From IMG/VR virus record IMGVR_UViG_3300047494_000085, positions 1-40,216 of that record: a stretch of 40,216 nucleotides of DNA; one strand, written 5' to 3'. The translations under genes and the position numbers were made by a program. This document shows, in pieces, positions 30,949 through 37,456 of this stretch (position 1 is the stretch's first letter; the number at the start of each line of letters is the position of its first letter). Source of the DNA: a virus. Below the pieces are notes generated by a model that was not told the origin of the DNA, made no database searches, and saw only the letters and a program-made list of their open reading frames with translations.

Positions 30949-30975
30949 CGCTAAGGACATCGCATAGGTCCTAAG
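30949..30975. promoter_or_regulatory. Palindromic hairpin
   Basis: CTAAGGAC and GTCCTAAG form an 8-bp inverted repeat overlapping the stop of the small basic gene, with TAACGCT repeated directly on both sides. No U-tract follows, so an operator or RNA-processing site is as likely as a terminator. Confidence 0.35.
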
Positions 30976-31114
30976 TAACGCTTTCCTTGGCTTCTTCGCG
31001 CTCGAGCTTCTCTAGCTCGGTGCGTTTATCGGACTTATGGGCGCCGCCGGGGCGCAGGTTCGTCGGCGGACCCAACCGCCCGACGATGGGCTTGGGCTTC
31101 GGTTTCTTAGCCAT
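30971..31114 (-). CDS. 47-residue basic protein
   Basis: Small Lys/Pro-rich protein (MAKKPKPKPIVGRLGPP) with a Gly-rich middle and a charged helical end (KRTELEKLEREEAKE). SD AAAGGA lies seven bases before the ATG, and the start overlaps the stop of the DUF7694-like gene by eight bases, so it is very probably translated. It could be a nucleic-acid-binding adaptor. Confidence 0.6.
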   Translation of the reverse strand: MAKKPKPKPIVGRLGPPTNLRPGGAHKSDKRTELEKLEREEAKESVT

Positions 31115-31559
31115 CGAATTTCCTTTGCTTGGTCCCGCGCACCTCAATATCGGTTACGAGACGTTCGTTGAATCCCACATCTATGCGGACACTCGGGTCG
31201 GCGAAGACCCATAGGTGATACTGATTGCTGGAGTCAACGAGCCGAGACTCGGCCGGATAAAGTTCGATACCCTCGTTGTCGGGACCAACGAGTTCGTTCT
31301 TTATTTGCTGGAGGTGGCGCCAATCGTGTATCGGCTCTTTATCGAGGCGTTTGATAGAAAGCCAATACATCTCGCCACGGTTACGCTTTATTACTTGGTA
31401 AGTATCGTTAACCCATATCTCTTGCTGGTCGGCCTCGGCCCGTGCCATGAACTCCCTGACTTGGCGCTCGGCTTCTTCGATTGCTACGCCAGCCACCTTA
31501 GCTAGGTCAGCAACATTTAGATTCGCTCCTCGAGATTCAGCCCGCACAAACTTATCCAC
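31107..31559 (-). CDS. DUF7694-like phage protein
   Basis: A 150-residue protein. The N-terminal part is a small HTH-like helical region (LNVADLAKVAGVAIEEAERQV). The C-terminal part has a pattern I associate with DUF7694 proteins of phages: GEMYWLSIKRLDKEPIHDWR, QQIKNELVGPDNEGIELYPAE, NQYHLWVFADP. The GTG at 31559 is used; it overlaps the stop of the ART-like gene by eight bases. Sequence further upstream in this frame is an Arg/Ser-rich shadow of the neighbour. Function unknown. Confidence 0.7.
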   Translation of the reverse strand: MDKFVRAESRGANLNVADLAKVAGVAIEEAERQVREFMARAEADQQEIWVNDTYQVIKRNRGEMYWLSIKRLDKEPIHDWRHLQQIKNELVGPDNEGIELYPAESRLVDSSNQYHLWVFADPSVRIDVGFNERLVTDIEVRGTKQRKFDG

Positions 31560-32304
31560 AGTTGCTCGCTTCTGCCAGGTTGCTCGCGCCGAGCAACGAG
31601 ACAACCTCGACGGTCTTATTCCGATGTTCGATGAGTTCGCGGACTTCTTTGGCATACGCCATTTCGTATTCTTCCGTTCCGGGGATGAGCGGCATTCCCG
31701 CTTCCGCATCAAATATGAATAGTTGCGCCTTTGCAGCGTCTATTTCCCCATCAAATATGAGGCGAATATATTCCCGGTTCCGCGACCCGAGTATCTGGTG
31801 AGCCATCGGATTAATCGAATGGTCGTACCGAAACATGTGCGTCGCGTCCCGTTCGAACGTAGCGTACCGGGTGATAGCTTCCGGTGGGATATGGCCGAGG
31901 TACGCGCAGGTACCGATGGCCCGGATACTATCGGACCATAACTCCTGGTTCGCGAGCATGAGATGTATCCATTGGCGGAAAGAGTTCTTCTTTGGGATTT
32001 CCGATTGGCGCCCAAATTGCGCCAGGGAAATACGAAGAACGTCCTCGTCGGGTAGGAGCATGAACGGGATGAGTTTATCGGTATCGACCTCGAGGAGAAG
32101 CCCACGACTTCCGTTCGTATCCGAATCTTTCTGACACCATGCAGCAAAGTATGTGGCGATAGAGTCGGATAGATAAACACAGTCCGGCATCGACACATTA
32201 CCGTTGCCCCAATTACCCTTACTCGATTTGCCTCGGGGTTTAATTCCGTCCTTGAGGATATTCTCCAAGTACATGGATGAGGTACCGTGATAGAGATATT
32301 TCAC
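31552..32304 (-). CDS. ADP-ribosyltransferase-like protein
   Basis: A 250-residue protein that begins KYLYHGTSSMYLENILKDGIKPRG. The LYHGT-x(n)-I-x-x-x-G-I layout is that of the PARP/KptA-type NAD-binding half of ART folds, with His and Gly in place. A second block, CVYLSDSIATYFAAWC, fits the Tyr-containing strand-helix that follows in such enzymes. The third catalytic position (Glu or Gln) I cannot fix by eye. It could modify a host protein or nucleic acid with ADP-ribose. GTG start in a TAGTG junction. Confidence 0.7.
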   Translation of the reverse strand: MKYLYHGTSSMYLENILKDGIKPRGKSSKGNWGNGNVSMPDCVYLSDSIATYFAAWCQKDSDTNGSRGLLLEVDTDKLIPFMLLPDEDVLRISLAQFGRQSEIPKKNSFRQWIHLMLANQELWSDSIRAIGTCAYLGHIPPEAITRYATFERDATHMFRYDHSINPMAHQILGSRNREYIRLIFDGEIDAAKAQLFIFDAEAGMPLIPGTEEYEMAYAKEVRELIEHRNKTVEVVSLLGASNLAEASNCG

Positions 32305-32645
32305 TAGACTGTATACTTATCGACGAGGATTTTAACCAAGTCGATATCCTCCGGCCCAAGGCCGACCATCTCGGAATCCTTCGTTTTGCAAACGAAGAAC
32401 GTCCCCACAAGAACGTCCTGCCCGCCGAATATCATTCGGTTGTACGGCTTCTCCTTCATCTTGCCTTCTTCATCGCCCACGACGATATAGTTATGGGCTC
32501 GCGGCCCGAGTATCGTCGGCATAACCTGGATATACCCTCCCACGAGCTTCTGCATCGCTGTAAGTTGGGCATCCGGGTCTTCGCTTCCAGGAATAGATTC
32601 GAGCCGGGGATTCTCCCCCGGCTCGTAAACGAGTACGTCCATCAT
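32304..32645 (-). CDS. DUF3846-like protein
   Basis: A 113-residue protein with the layout of phage DUF3846: AQLTAMQKLVGGYIQVMPTI, an NYIVVGDEEGKMKEKPYNRMI strand pair, GGQDVLVGTFFVCKT and a final helix (LGPEDIDLVKILVD). Members are common in phages and plasmids, and their role is unknown. ATGA overlap with the recombinase stop; TAGTG overlap with the next gene. Confidence 0.75.
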   Translation of the reverse strand: MMDVLVYEPGENPRLESIPGSEDPDAQLTAMQKLVGGYIQVMPTILGPRAHNYIVVGDEEGKMKEKPYNRMIFGGQDVLVGTFFVCKTKDSEMVGLGPEDIDLVKILVDKYTV

Positions 32646-33445
32646 AAAAAGTCCACCATCTTTCCTAGACTAGTGTAGTCAACTCTTGCATATCGTTGGC
32701 GACAAACCTCCACGGTATTCCCGAGAAGGTCGCTGATTTCTTCGTAACTGAATCCGTTCGCTCTTAGCTTCGTTGCAACGCCGTGGCGAAACCAATGGGG
32801 CTTTATCCGCACCCCGGCCTCCTTCTCCGCTTTGCGGTAGGCGTTGCGAATCGTGTTCTGATGAGGCTTGTGGTCGAGGGACACCCAATACTCGAAGGCG
32901 TCGAGAGCTTCGGCATTCAGGGACACGGTGCGCTCGCCCCGGCCCTTCCCGCGAAAGCGAATCGCGTGAAGCCCGGGAGCGGGTTGCCAATAGTTCGCGG
33001 CCGTAAGGTCGTATGCTTCGCTAAACCGAAGCCCGGTGTTGCGAAGTAGTACCGCGTGACAATGGGCGGCGTGTGAAATACCCTTGAGCGCGGTCATAAA
33101 CCGTAGAGCATCCGCGTCGTCTACCACGACCGGAAGGGTGAGGGATAGCTTGCTTTGTTGGAGCGTAAAGCTACCGACCGTCGTAATCGTGTAGGCCGGA
33201 TACTTTCGGCGCAGCCACGTAACGAACGAGCATAAATGCGCGAGGACTTTATTCCTCGTCGCGATATTCTCGTACCTCTCGAGGAACAATTCTACTGTGG
33301 CATCGTCGATGACGGTCGTGCCGGATTGAATATAAAGCCGGTACGTGGTTTCATAACTCCGGATAGTTTGTTTGCTCTTGCCGCGCTTCTTGAGTACCTC
33401 GACGTACTCTGCAAACTGCTCGGCAAGCGTGCTTGGAATTGCCAC
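32642..33445 (-). CDS. Second tyrosine recombinase (XerC/D-like)
   Basis: A 267-residue recombinase with a SAM-like N-terminal half (KQTIRSYETTYRLYIQSG) and a catalytic domain. Visible residues: Arg in LRNTGLRFSEAYDL, Lys in FRGKGRGERTV, His-x-x-Arg in PHWFRHGVATKL and Tyr in CRQRYARV. The usual second His is Asn (LLGNTVEV). It has no arm-binding domain and no att-like site nearby. It may resolve dimers, invert DNA or be a captured Xer-type enzyme. GTG start with AAGGAG eight bases upstream. It opens the DUF3846/ART/macro gene group. Confidence 0.88.
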   Translation of the reverse strand: MAIPSTLAEQFAEYVEVLKKRGKSKQTIRSYETTYRLYIQSGTTVIDDATVELFLERYENIATRNKVLAHLCSFVTWLRRKYPAYTITTVGSFTLQQSKLSLTLPVVVDDADALRFMTALKGISHAAHCHAVLLRNTGLRFSEAYDLTAANYWQPAPGLHAIRFRGKGRGERTVSLNAEALDAFEYWVSLDHKPHQNTIRNAYRKAEKEAGVRIKPHWFRHGVATKLRANGFSYEEISDLLGNTVEVCRQRYARVDYTSLGKMVDFL

Positions 33446-33473
33446 GCGAATAACTCCTTTTTACAAGGGGACA

Positions 33474-33511
33474 ATGGTACACGAAAAAAGACCACCCTGC
33501 AAGGGGTGGCC
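33474..33511 (-). terminator. Terminator overlapping the next promoter
   Basis: On the minus strand GGCCACCC-CTTGCA-GGGTGGTC is followed by TTTTTT, ending the AT-hook gene. TTGCAG in its loop and stem (33502-33497), a 17-base spacer and TACCAT (33479-33474) form a promoter for the recombinase at 33445. Confidence 0.75.
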
Positions 33512-33536
33512 TCTTTCCGTTAGGTGCTTTCTGCTA

Positions 33537-33896
33537 CTAGCTAGGCGAACCCACCAGCGCCGCGAGCCGGTCCATATCCACCGCCTCACCACCTTTGAGG
33601 ATGACATCCGTCGTACCGGTCCCATCCTGTACCGCTTCGGCTTGCAGGTCGGCGGGAACACGTCGCGGGCGGCCAGGCGGACGTTTCTCGCCCGTTGCTA
33701 CGACCGGGGCCGTGGCTGCTTTCTTCGGCCGCCCACCCTTGTTCTTTGGAGGCACGCCACTCACCGGCCCAATGCCAATAAGATTCAGCACGTTCTGCGC
33801 GTCCGTGATACTCGAGACCGTCGCGATGACGGAGAACTTCTCGACCTTTCGGATTTCAACGCTGCCGTTAGGAAGCGTAAAGAGATAGGTATTCAT
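33537..33896 (-). CDS. AT-hook-containing protein
   Basis: A 119-residue protein. The N-terminal 60 residues form a small beta domain (TYLFTLPNGSVEIRKVEKFSVIATV). Two AT-hook-like cores follow, GGRPKKAA and PPGRPRRVP, each with the R-G/G-R-P type centre flanked by basic residues, and then an acidic tail. AT-hooks bind the minor groove of AT-rich DNA. It has its own promoter and terminator. SD AAAGGA lies five bases before the ATG. It could be an H-NS-like or nucleoid-associated regulator. Confidence 0.65.
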   Translation of the reverse strand: MNTYLFTLPNGSVEIRKVEKFSVIATVSSITDAQNVLNLIGIGPVSGVPPKNKGGRPKKAATAPVVATGEKRPPGRPRRVPADLQAEAVQDGTGTTDVILKGGEAVDMDRLAALVGSPS

Positions 33897-33924
33897 AAAT
33901 ATCCTTTCGTGGGGTGTTTCCCCT

Positions 33925-33961
33925 ACAATAACAAAAACCTCAGTTAATTACAACTGAGGTT
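33925..33961 (-). terminator. Terminator overlapping the AT-hook promoter
   Basis: A perfect 10-bp stem AACCTCAGTT (33936-33945) and AACTGAGGTT (33952-33961), then TTTTTGTT on the minus strand, ends the gene at 33948. Within it TTGTAA (33953-33948), 17 bases and TATTGT (33930-33925) give a promoter for the AT-hook gene. Confidence 0.75.
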
Positions 33962-34271
33962 TATGGCCTACGTGGTAATGGTCGCCGAATGGACATTTGT
34001 AGGGGGCCGGACTTCCCCGCCCGTCCATCCGGATTTCATCGGCCGCTTGGACGGCCTCGTCGTATGTGTACGGTTGCTTACGTTCGCACACCCAATTCCG
34101 AATCCGGTTAACTGCCCGTGAGTTCCAGGCTTTTCCGCACCGGCAAATACGCCGGTCGAAGTTTATCTTCCGGTTAATGCCGTCGTGGGTTATTCGGTGA
34201 CAGGTTGGGCAGAGCGTCGGGCTACACGCCAGCACGGGGTTTATGAGCGCGCCAAAAGGCGTCGTGTGCAT
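33948..34271 (-). CDS. Zinc-finger protein with CxxGDHxH tail
   Basis: A 107-residue protein with zinc-binding groups CPTCHRITHD and ICRCGKAW, a helix (YTYDEAVQAADEIRMDG) and the tail YKCPFGDHYHVGHK. The last part resembles the end of the gene at 27700. The ATG overlaps the previous gene by 50 bases; a GTG at 34235 would reduce this to 14. Its stop lies in a terminator. Confidence 0.6.
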   Translation of the reverse strand: MHTTPFGALINPVLACSPTLCPTCHRITHDGINRKINFDRRICRCGKAWNSRAVNRIRNWVCERKQPYTYDEAVQAADEIRMDGRGSPAPYKCPFGDHYHVGHKPQL

Positions 34272-34602
34272 GTGTCACAATAAACTTAGCCTCGTCATAG
34301 GGAAGAAGGGTCTTGCTGTACTCTTCGATGGCGCGGTCTTGAAGTGCCTTCCGGTCCCCACGGTGAATAAAGTTCGAGCATGGGTCGCATCCAGCCCATG
34401 AGCCCTCGCTCACATGCCCTGGAAATAGCTCGATATTCTCTGCATCGTGGCTCTGAAGTGGCACGCTCACCGCGCCACAGAAGTCACACACCGCCTCGAA
34501 CTCGGACTTGGGCTCGAGCGCGATGTCGCCGTTGCCCAGGTCCACGGCCCGCAGGCGTTCCACGTATCGCTTCTCGAAGTTGTCTGCTTGCTCGTCGGTC
34601 AT
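34222..34602 (-). CDS. Small zinc-binding protein
   Basis: A 126-residue acidic protein with one likely zinc site: AVCDFCGAVSVP and, 30 residues on, GCDPCSNFIHRGD. The ATG at 34602 is used because it overlaps the stop of the preceding microprotein (ATGA) and GGGAG lies eight bases upstream. Function unknown. Confidence 0.6.
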   Translation of the reverse strand: MTDEQADNFEKRYVERLRAVDLGNGDIALEPKSEFEAVCDFCGAVSVPLQSHDAENIELFPGHVSEGSWAGCDPCSNFIHRGDRKALQDRAIEEYSKTLLPYDEAKFIVTHAHDAFWRAHKPRAGV

Positions 34603-34691
34603 TTCGCGTTCTCCCTCTTGCATTCGTTGGAATGGTTGTATGGAAACGGCGTGCCCACATAGCACCCCCGGCAGTTATATGTCTCAGTCAT
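34599..34691 (-). CDS. 30-residue zinc-finger microprotein
   Basis: A very short protein with Cys7, Cys10, His20 and Cys24 (NCRGCYVG, NHSNECKREN), the spacing of a zinc knuckle. AAGAGG lies six bases before the ATG, and the TGA overlaps the next ATG. Both points support translation. Confidence 0.55.
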   Translation of the reverse strand: MTETYNCRGCYVGTPFPYNHSNECKRENAK

Positions 34692-34703
34692 TCCATGCCT
34701 CTT

Positions 34704-34934
34704 TCATAACAGTATCGCGACCTCTTCGGAAGTCATACTGATGATATACTTCGCGACGTTTATCGAGAAGTTTGCTGTCCCGTTAAGGTTGCGCTTGAGT
34801 TGCTCTTGGGCGTCCGATAGACAAGACATCGCTGCCATAACCTGGGCGCGCTCGCGCGCCCACTTGTTGGCCTTGAGATAAAGCTCTGCCTCGACCCGCC
34901 ATCCGGTAGGGTTATCGTGTGGAAGCCTAGTCAT
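34704..34934 (-). CDS. Small helical protein
   Basis: A 76-residue protein, largely helical (RVEAELYLKANKWARERAQVMAAMSCLSDAQEQL), ending in a hydrophobic stretch (VAKYIISMTSEEVAILL). The ATG overlaps the stop of the previous gene by eight bases. The long frame that continues upstream is a shadow of that gene. Function unknown. Confidence 0.55.
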   Translation of the reverse strand: MTRLPHDNPTGWRVEAELYLKANKWARERAQVMAAMSCLSDAQEQLKRNLNGTANFSINVAKYIISMTSEEVAILL

Positions 34935-35220
34935 AGTCCACCAAATGGGCATATTCTTGTTCGTGGGCGTCAATCTCGACGAGACAGTCCTTGCAAGGAT
35001 TATCCTCGCACTTTTCTTCGTCGTGCTGGTCGCCATCCGGCGCCGCACGATACTGCTCCTGGCGCTCGCGCTTCTTGCGTAGCGCGGCGACCTGTGCATG
35101 AGCCTTGTCGATAATCTCTTGTTCGACACGCTCGTCGCTCGTCATCGTTGCCTCCCGGCAGAATATCTCGCCCGTTTCCGCCTCGTAATGCCCGCAACAG
35201 GGGAAGTCCTCACATCTCAT
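34927..35220 (-). CDS. Small Cys-rich charged protein
   Basis: A 97-residue protein with two Cys clusters, CEDFPCCGHYE...FC at the start and CEDNPCKDC near the end, separated by a charged coil (IIDKAHAQVAALRKKRERQEQY). Two zinc sites at the ends of a helix are likely. It overlaps neighbours by four and eight bases. No family known to me. Confidence 0.55.
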   Translation of the reverse strand: MRCEDFPCCGHYEAETGEIFCREATMTSDERVEQEIIDKAHAQVAALRKKRERQEQYRAAPDGDQHDEEKCEDNPCKDCLVEIDAHEQEYAHLVDYD

Positions 35221-35414
35221 TCGCTCGGACCCTCACCAAGTACGGCATCAGGTGTAGCGATTATAGTAATTTTCCAACCCTCCGGCCCTGCTAAATCATG
35301 GAAAAAACCAAACACAGCCATACTCGCTTCCGCAACGCTGTTGTATCCTTGCTGTGACCACAGGTATCCGTTGGGTTTAGTAATGGTTGCGAGGTATCGC
35401 ATCGGTTTACTCAT
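35217..35414 (-). CDS. Small protein of unknown function
   Basis: A 65-residue protein with an alpha-beta pattern (RYLATITKPNGYLWSQQGYNS, then EASMAVFGFFHDLAG, then WKITIIATP). AGGAGG lies five bases before the ATG, one of the best ribosome binding sites here, so expression is probably high. No known family. Confidence 0.6.
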   Translation of the reverse strand: MSKPMRYLATITKPNGYLWSQQGYNSVAEASMAVFGFFHDLAGPEGWKITIIATPDAVLGEGPSE

Positions 35415-35928
35415 CGTCGCCTCCTAACGGGACGCGGGTGTCGTTGCATCCCTCACAGACGCACTCCAGCCCGTGTTTCTCGGGCTTGGCAACGTGAATG
35501 CAATTCCCATAGGCCGGTTGCTCGCCACAGGCAGAGCAACGGAGCCAGGGGTTGAGGCGAAGCCGTTGGAGTTCATCCTGGAGTTCCGTACCCCACGGAA
35601 TGCACATCGGATGGACGTACATCGTCGGGTCCTTGGCGTCCCACGGGAGCGTCGGCGCTGCCTGCATGGCATCGCGACGGTCGGTGAGCTTACGCACGAG
35701 GTCTGCAACGGACCATACGGTGTCCGATGCCTTGGGATTCTTGGGGTCCACGTTGGACGTGTCACGCTTGGGGGCATTGTAACGGTTGGCGACCACGCCA
35801 TCCGGTACGCTGTACTGTGTGGTTGCCGGTCGTTCGGTCGTTGTACGCGGCGTGTTGGTGAACTTCTGGGCAGGCGATTCAATTGTGTCGATGCCTGCCA
35901 TGTCCCCGGAAATAAACTCGTTGCTCAT
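35407..35928 (-). CDS. Protein with C-terminal zinc module, MSNEFI leader
   Basis: A 173-residue protein. It starts MSNEFISGDMAG, like the protein at 36092 (MSNEFIGGEFDG). The middle is polar and low-complexity; the end has zinc groups RCSACGEQPAYGNC and CVCEGCNDT. The shared start could be a sorting or binding peptide. ATGA overlap with the previous microprotein. Confidence 0.6.
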   Translation of the reverse strand: MSNEFISGDMAGIDTIESPAQKFTNTPRTTTERPATTQYSVPDGVVANRYNAPKRDTSNVDPKNPKASDTVWSVADLVRKLTDRRDAMQAAPTLPWDAKDPTMYVHPMCIPWGTELQDELQRLRLNPWLRCSACGEQPAYGNCIHVAKPEKHGLECVCEGCNDTRVPLGGDDE

Positions 35929-36089
35929 TTGATACGTCTCCCTCCGTTGTATCCGCCGAAGCCGATACGATGCTGCTCTGCTTTCATGCGTCGATACTCG
36001 ACGCTCGATGCGCTCGCTATCCCATGCAATACGAGATAGATTCCTAGATAGATGATGAACCCAAAGAAGAGTTCGAAGATAAAGACCAT
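35925..36089 (-). CDS. 54-residue membrane protein
   Basis: A short protein with one membrane helix (FIFELFFGFIIYLGIYLVLHGIA) and a basic tail (EYRRMKAEQHRIGFGGYNGGRRIK). AAAGGA lies six bases before the ATG with the spacer ATAAAC. It ends in an ATGA overlap. Function unknown. Confidence 0.6.
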   Translation of the reverse strand: MVFIFELFFGFIIYLGIYLVLHGIASASSVEYRRMKAEQHRIGFGGYNGGRRIK

Positions 36090-36091
36090 GT

Positions 36092-36748
36092 TTATTCCTT
36101 TACCCCGTATCCGTCCCGGCCTTCGCTATCCATAAGCGAACCCGGTCCGACGAGGAGCTTGAGTCCGGCAAGACCGGACGGTTCGATAACTGACACTTCA
36201 TACATGACGAGCGCGCCGATAGTTACGGTCTTAGCGCCGGGCCTACCTAACACTTCAACCTTAATGGTCTTAGGTAGGATGCTCGGCTTTGTGGTGTACT
36301 GCGTCGCCGTACCGTTGTCGTTAATGAACTCAACGTATCGTTTGATATCGTCGGGCGCATTGAACTCTTGGATATACGTCTCGCCACCACCATAGACTTG
36401 ACCCTGCGTGAGCGTGCTTGCCATGAGCCCGCTCTTATAGGTGAGGATATCGCCGCCCTTAAAACGGCGCGTGTCGTTAAGGTGTTCTTCCTCCCACCCT
36501 GGTCCGTGAAGTTCTACCTTGCGGCCCCAACCATCATAGCAGAGTAGCTCTGCGTCCGGGTCGAGCATCGGCTTCTTCTGCCATTCCTCGAGGGTCGAAC
36601 GACGCTGGCCTTCGACCTTCGATTTGATTGCCGTTGCTGCGGACGGGTTGGCTTTCTTCGGCGCATGGGCGATAGTCGCCGGGCGCTTGGCTACCGGACG
36701 TTGCTCTTCAACGCCGTCGAACTCGCCGCCAATAAACTCGTTACTCAT
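36092..36748 (-). CDS. Protein of unknown function, MSNEFI leader
   Basis: A 218-residue protein. After the MSNEFIGGEFDG start and a Lys/Ala-rich linker, the rest is a beta-rich domain (ELLCYDGWGRKVELHGPGW, IKVEVLGRPGAKTVTIGALVMY). AAGGAG lies six bases before the ATG. It overlaps the previous stop by eight bases. I recognise no family; the fold suggests a phage decoration or single-strand-binding-like protein, without proof. Confidence 0.6.
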   Translation of the reverse strand: MSNEFIGGEFDGVEEQRPVAKRPATIAHAPKKANPSAATAIKSKVEGQRRSTLEEWQKKPMLDPDAELLCYDGWGRKVELHGPGWEEEHLNDTRRFKGGDILTYKSGLMASTLTQGQVYGGGETYIQEFNAPDDIKRYVEFINDNGTATQYTTKPSILPKTIKVEVLGRPGAKTVTIGALVMYEVSVIEPSGLAGLKLLVGPGSLMDSEGRDGYGVKE

Positions 36749-36965
36749 TGTTATCTCCTTGAAAGCAATCGACGACGTTCACATCCGGGTCGGAGTAGTT
36801 CGTCGGGTCTGAATAAGGCATGGCATATACAACCGTGAGCATGCGGGGCTTACCACACACGGTCGTCATTAGGGTTACGTCCGGTTTCGATAGCAGCAAC
36901 ATGAAGCCGACCACCGCTCCGGCGGATAAAGAGAAGGCGAAGTGAGCGAATTCTTTCGTACTCAT
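36741..36965 (-). CDS. Small membrane protein
   Basis: A 74-residue protein with one membrane helix (AGAVVGFMLLLS) and a polar C-terminal half with one Cys near each end. The ATG overlaps the stop of the HNH gene (ATGA). Its function is unknown. Confidence 0.5.
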   Translation of the reverse strand: MSTKEFAHFAFSLSAGAVVGFMLLLSKPDVTLMTTVCGKPRMLTVVYAMPYSDPTNYSDPDVNVVDCFQGDNNE

Positions 36966-37456
36966 AGATGGGACCACAACTTCCGCGATATGATATAGGA
37001 TATAACTTGCTGGCTACATCCGAACTCAATCGCTAACTGCCGTTGCGTAACGACACGAGGTATATACCGGCGTCGTATCTCTTTAACTTGGTCCTCAGTC
37101 AGTACAGCCATTGGGTTGGTCGTACCAATAAAGTGAACCGGGTTGTGCCTTCCCCGTGCTACCATCTGACCTTGGTTCTCTAGTCGTGTTCCCTGCGATA
37201 GATGAGCCGGGTTGCAGCACGGCGGGTTGTCGCACGAATGCAAGACTTGTAAGTCCGGGTCGATGTGACCGTTGACTAACTCATACACCGCACGATGGGC
37301 TACGACCGAACCGTTGCGTCGTCCCGTCTTTGCGATACGTCCATAACCGAAGTTAGTCTTACTCTTACCAATCCAAGGCCAGCATTCATGCGGGCCTTGG
37401 ATGTCTATTTTAGCCCAGAGTCGTTCACTAAACGTCATGGTTACATGACCGCTCAT
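36962..37456 (-). CDS. HNH homing endonuclease with HTH tail
   Basis: A 164-residue protein of the HNH_3 type: ECWPWIGKSKTNFGYGRI, then HRAVYELVNGHIDPDLQVLH-SCDNPPCCNPAHL containing HNH and a Cys-Cys zinc pair, then a DNA-binding tail (LTEDQVKEIRRRYIP, QRQLAIEFGCSQQVISYII), an HTH that usually fixes target choice. The ATG at 37456 overlaps the VWA gene stop (ATGA); it has been inserted between two genes without loss. Confidence 0.9.
   Translation of the reverse strand: MSGHVTMTFSERLWAKIDIQGPHECWPWIGKSKTNFGYGRIAKTGRRNGSVVAHRAVYELVNGHIDPDLQVLHSCDNPPCCNPAHLSQGTRLENQGQMVARGRHNPVHFIGTTNPMAVLTEDQVKEIRRRYIPRVVTQRQLAIEFGCSQQVISYIISRKLWSHL

Noticed and set aside
30971-30975. Hairpin at 30949-30975 as an intrinsic terminator
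   Set aside because: There is no U-tract on either strand, so it is listed only as a palindrome of unknown use.
31560-31712. N-terminal extension of the DUF7694-like protein
   Set aside because: The extension is Arg/Ser-rich and runs out of frame through the ART-like gene; the GTG at 31559 fits the overlap pattern of the operon.
32660-32690. TTGACT on the minus strand within the end of the recombinase gene as a promoter
   Set aside because: The -35 box is good but at 17 bases the -10 position reads ATGGTG, which is not acceptable.
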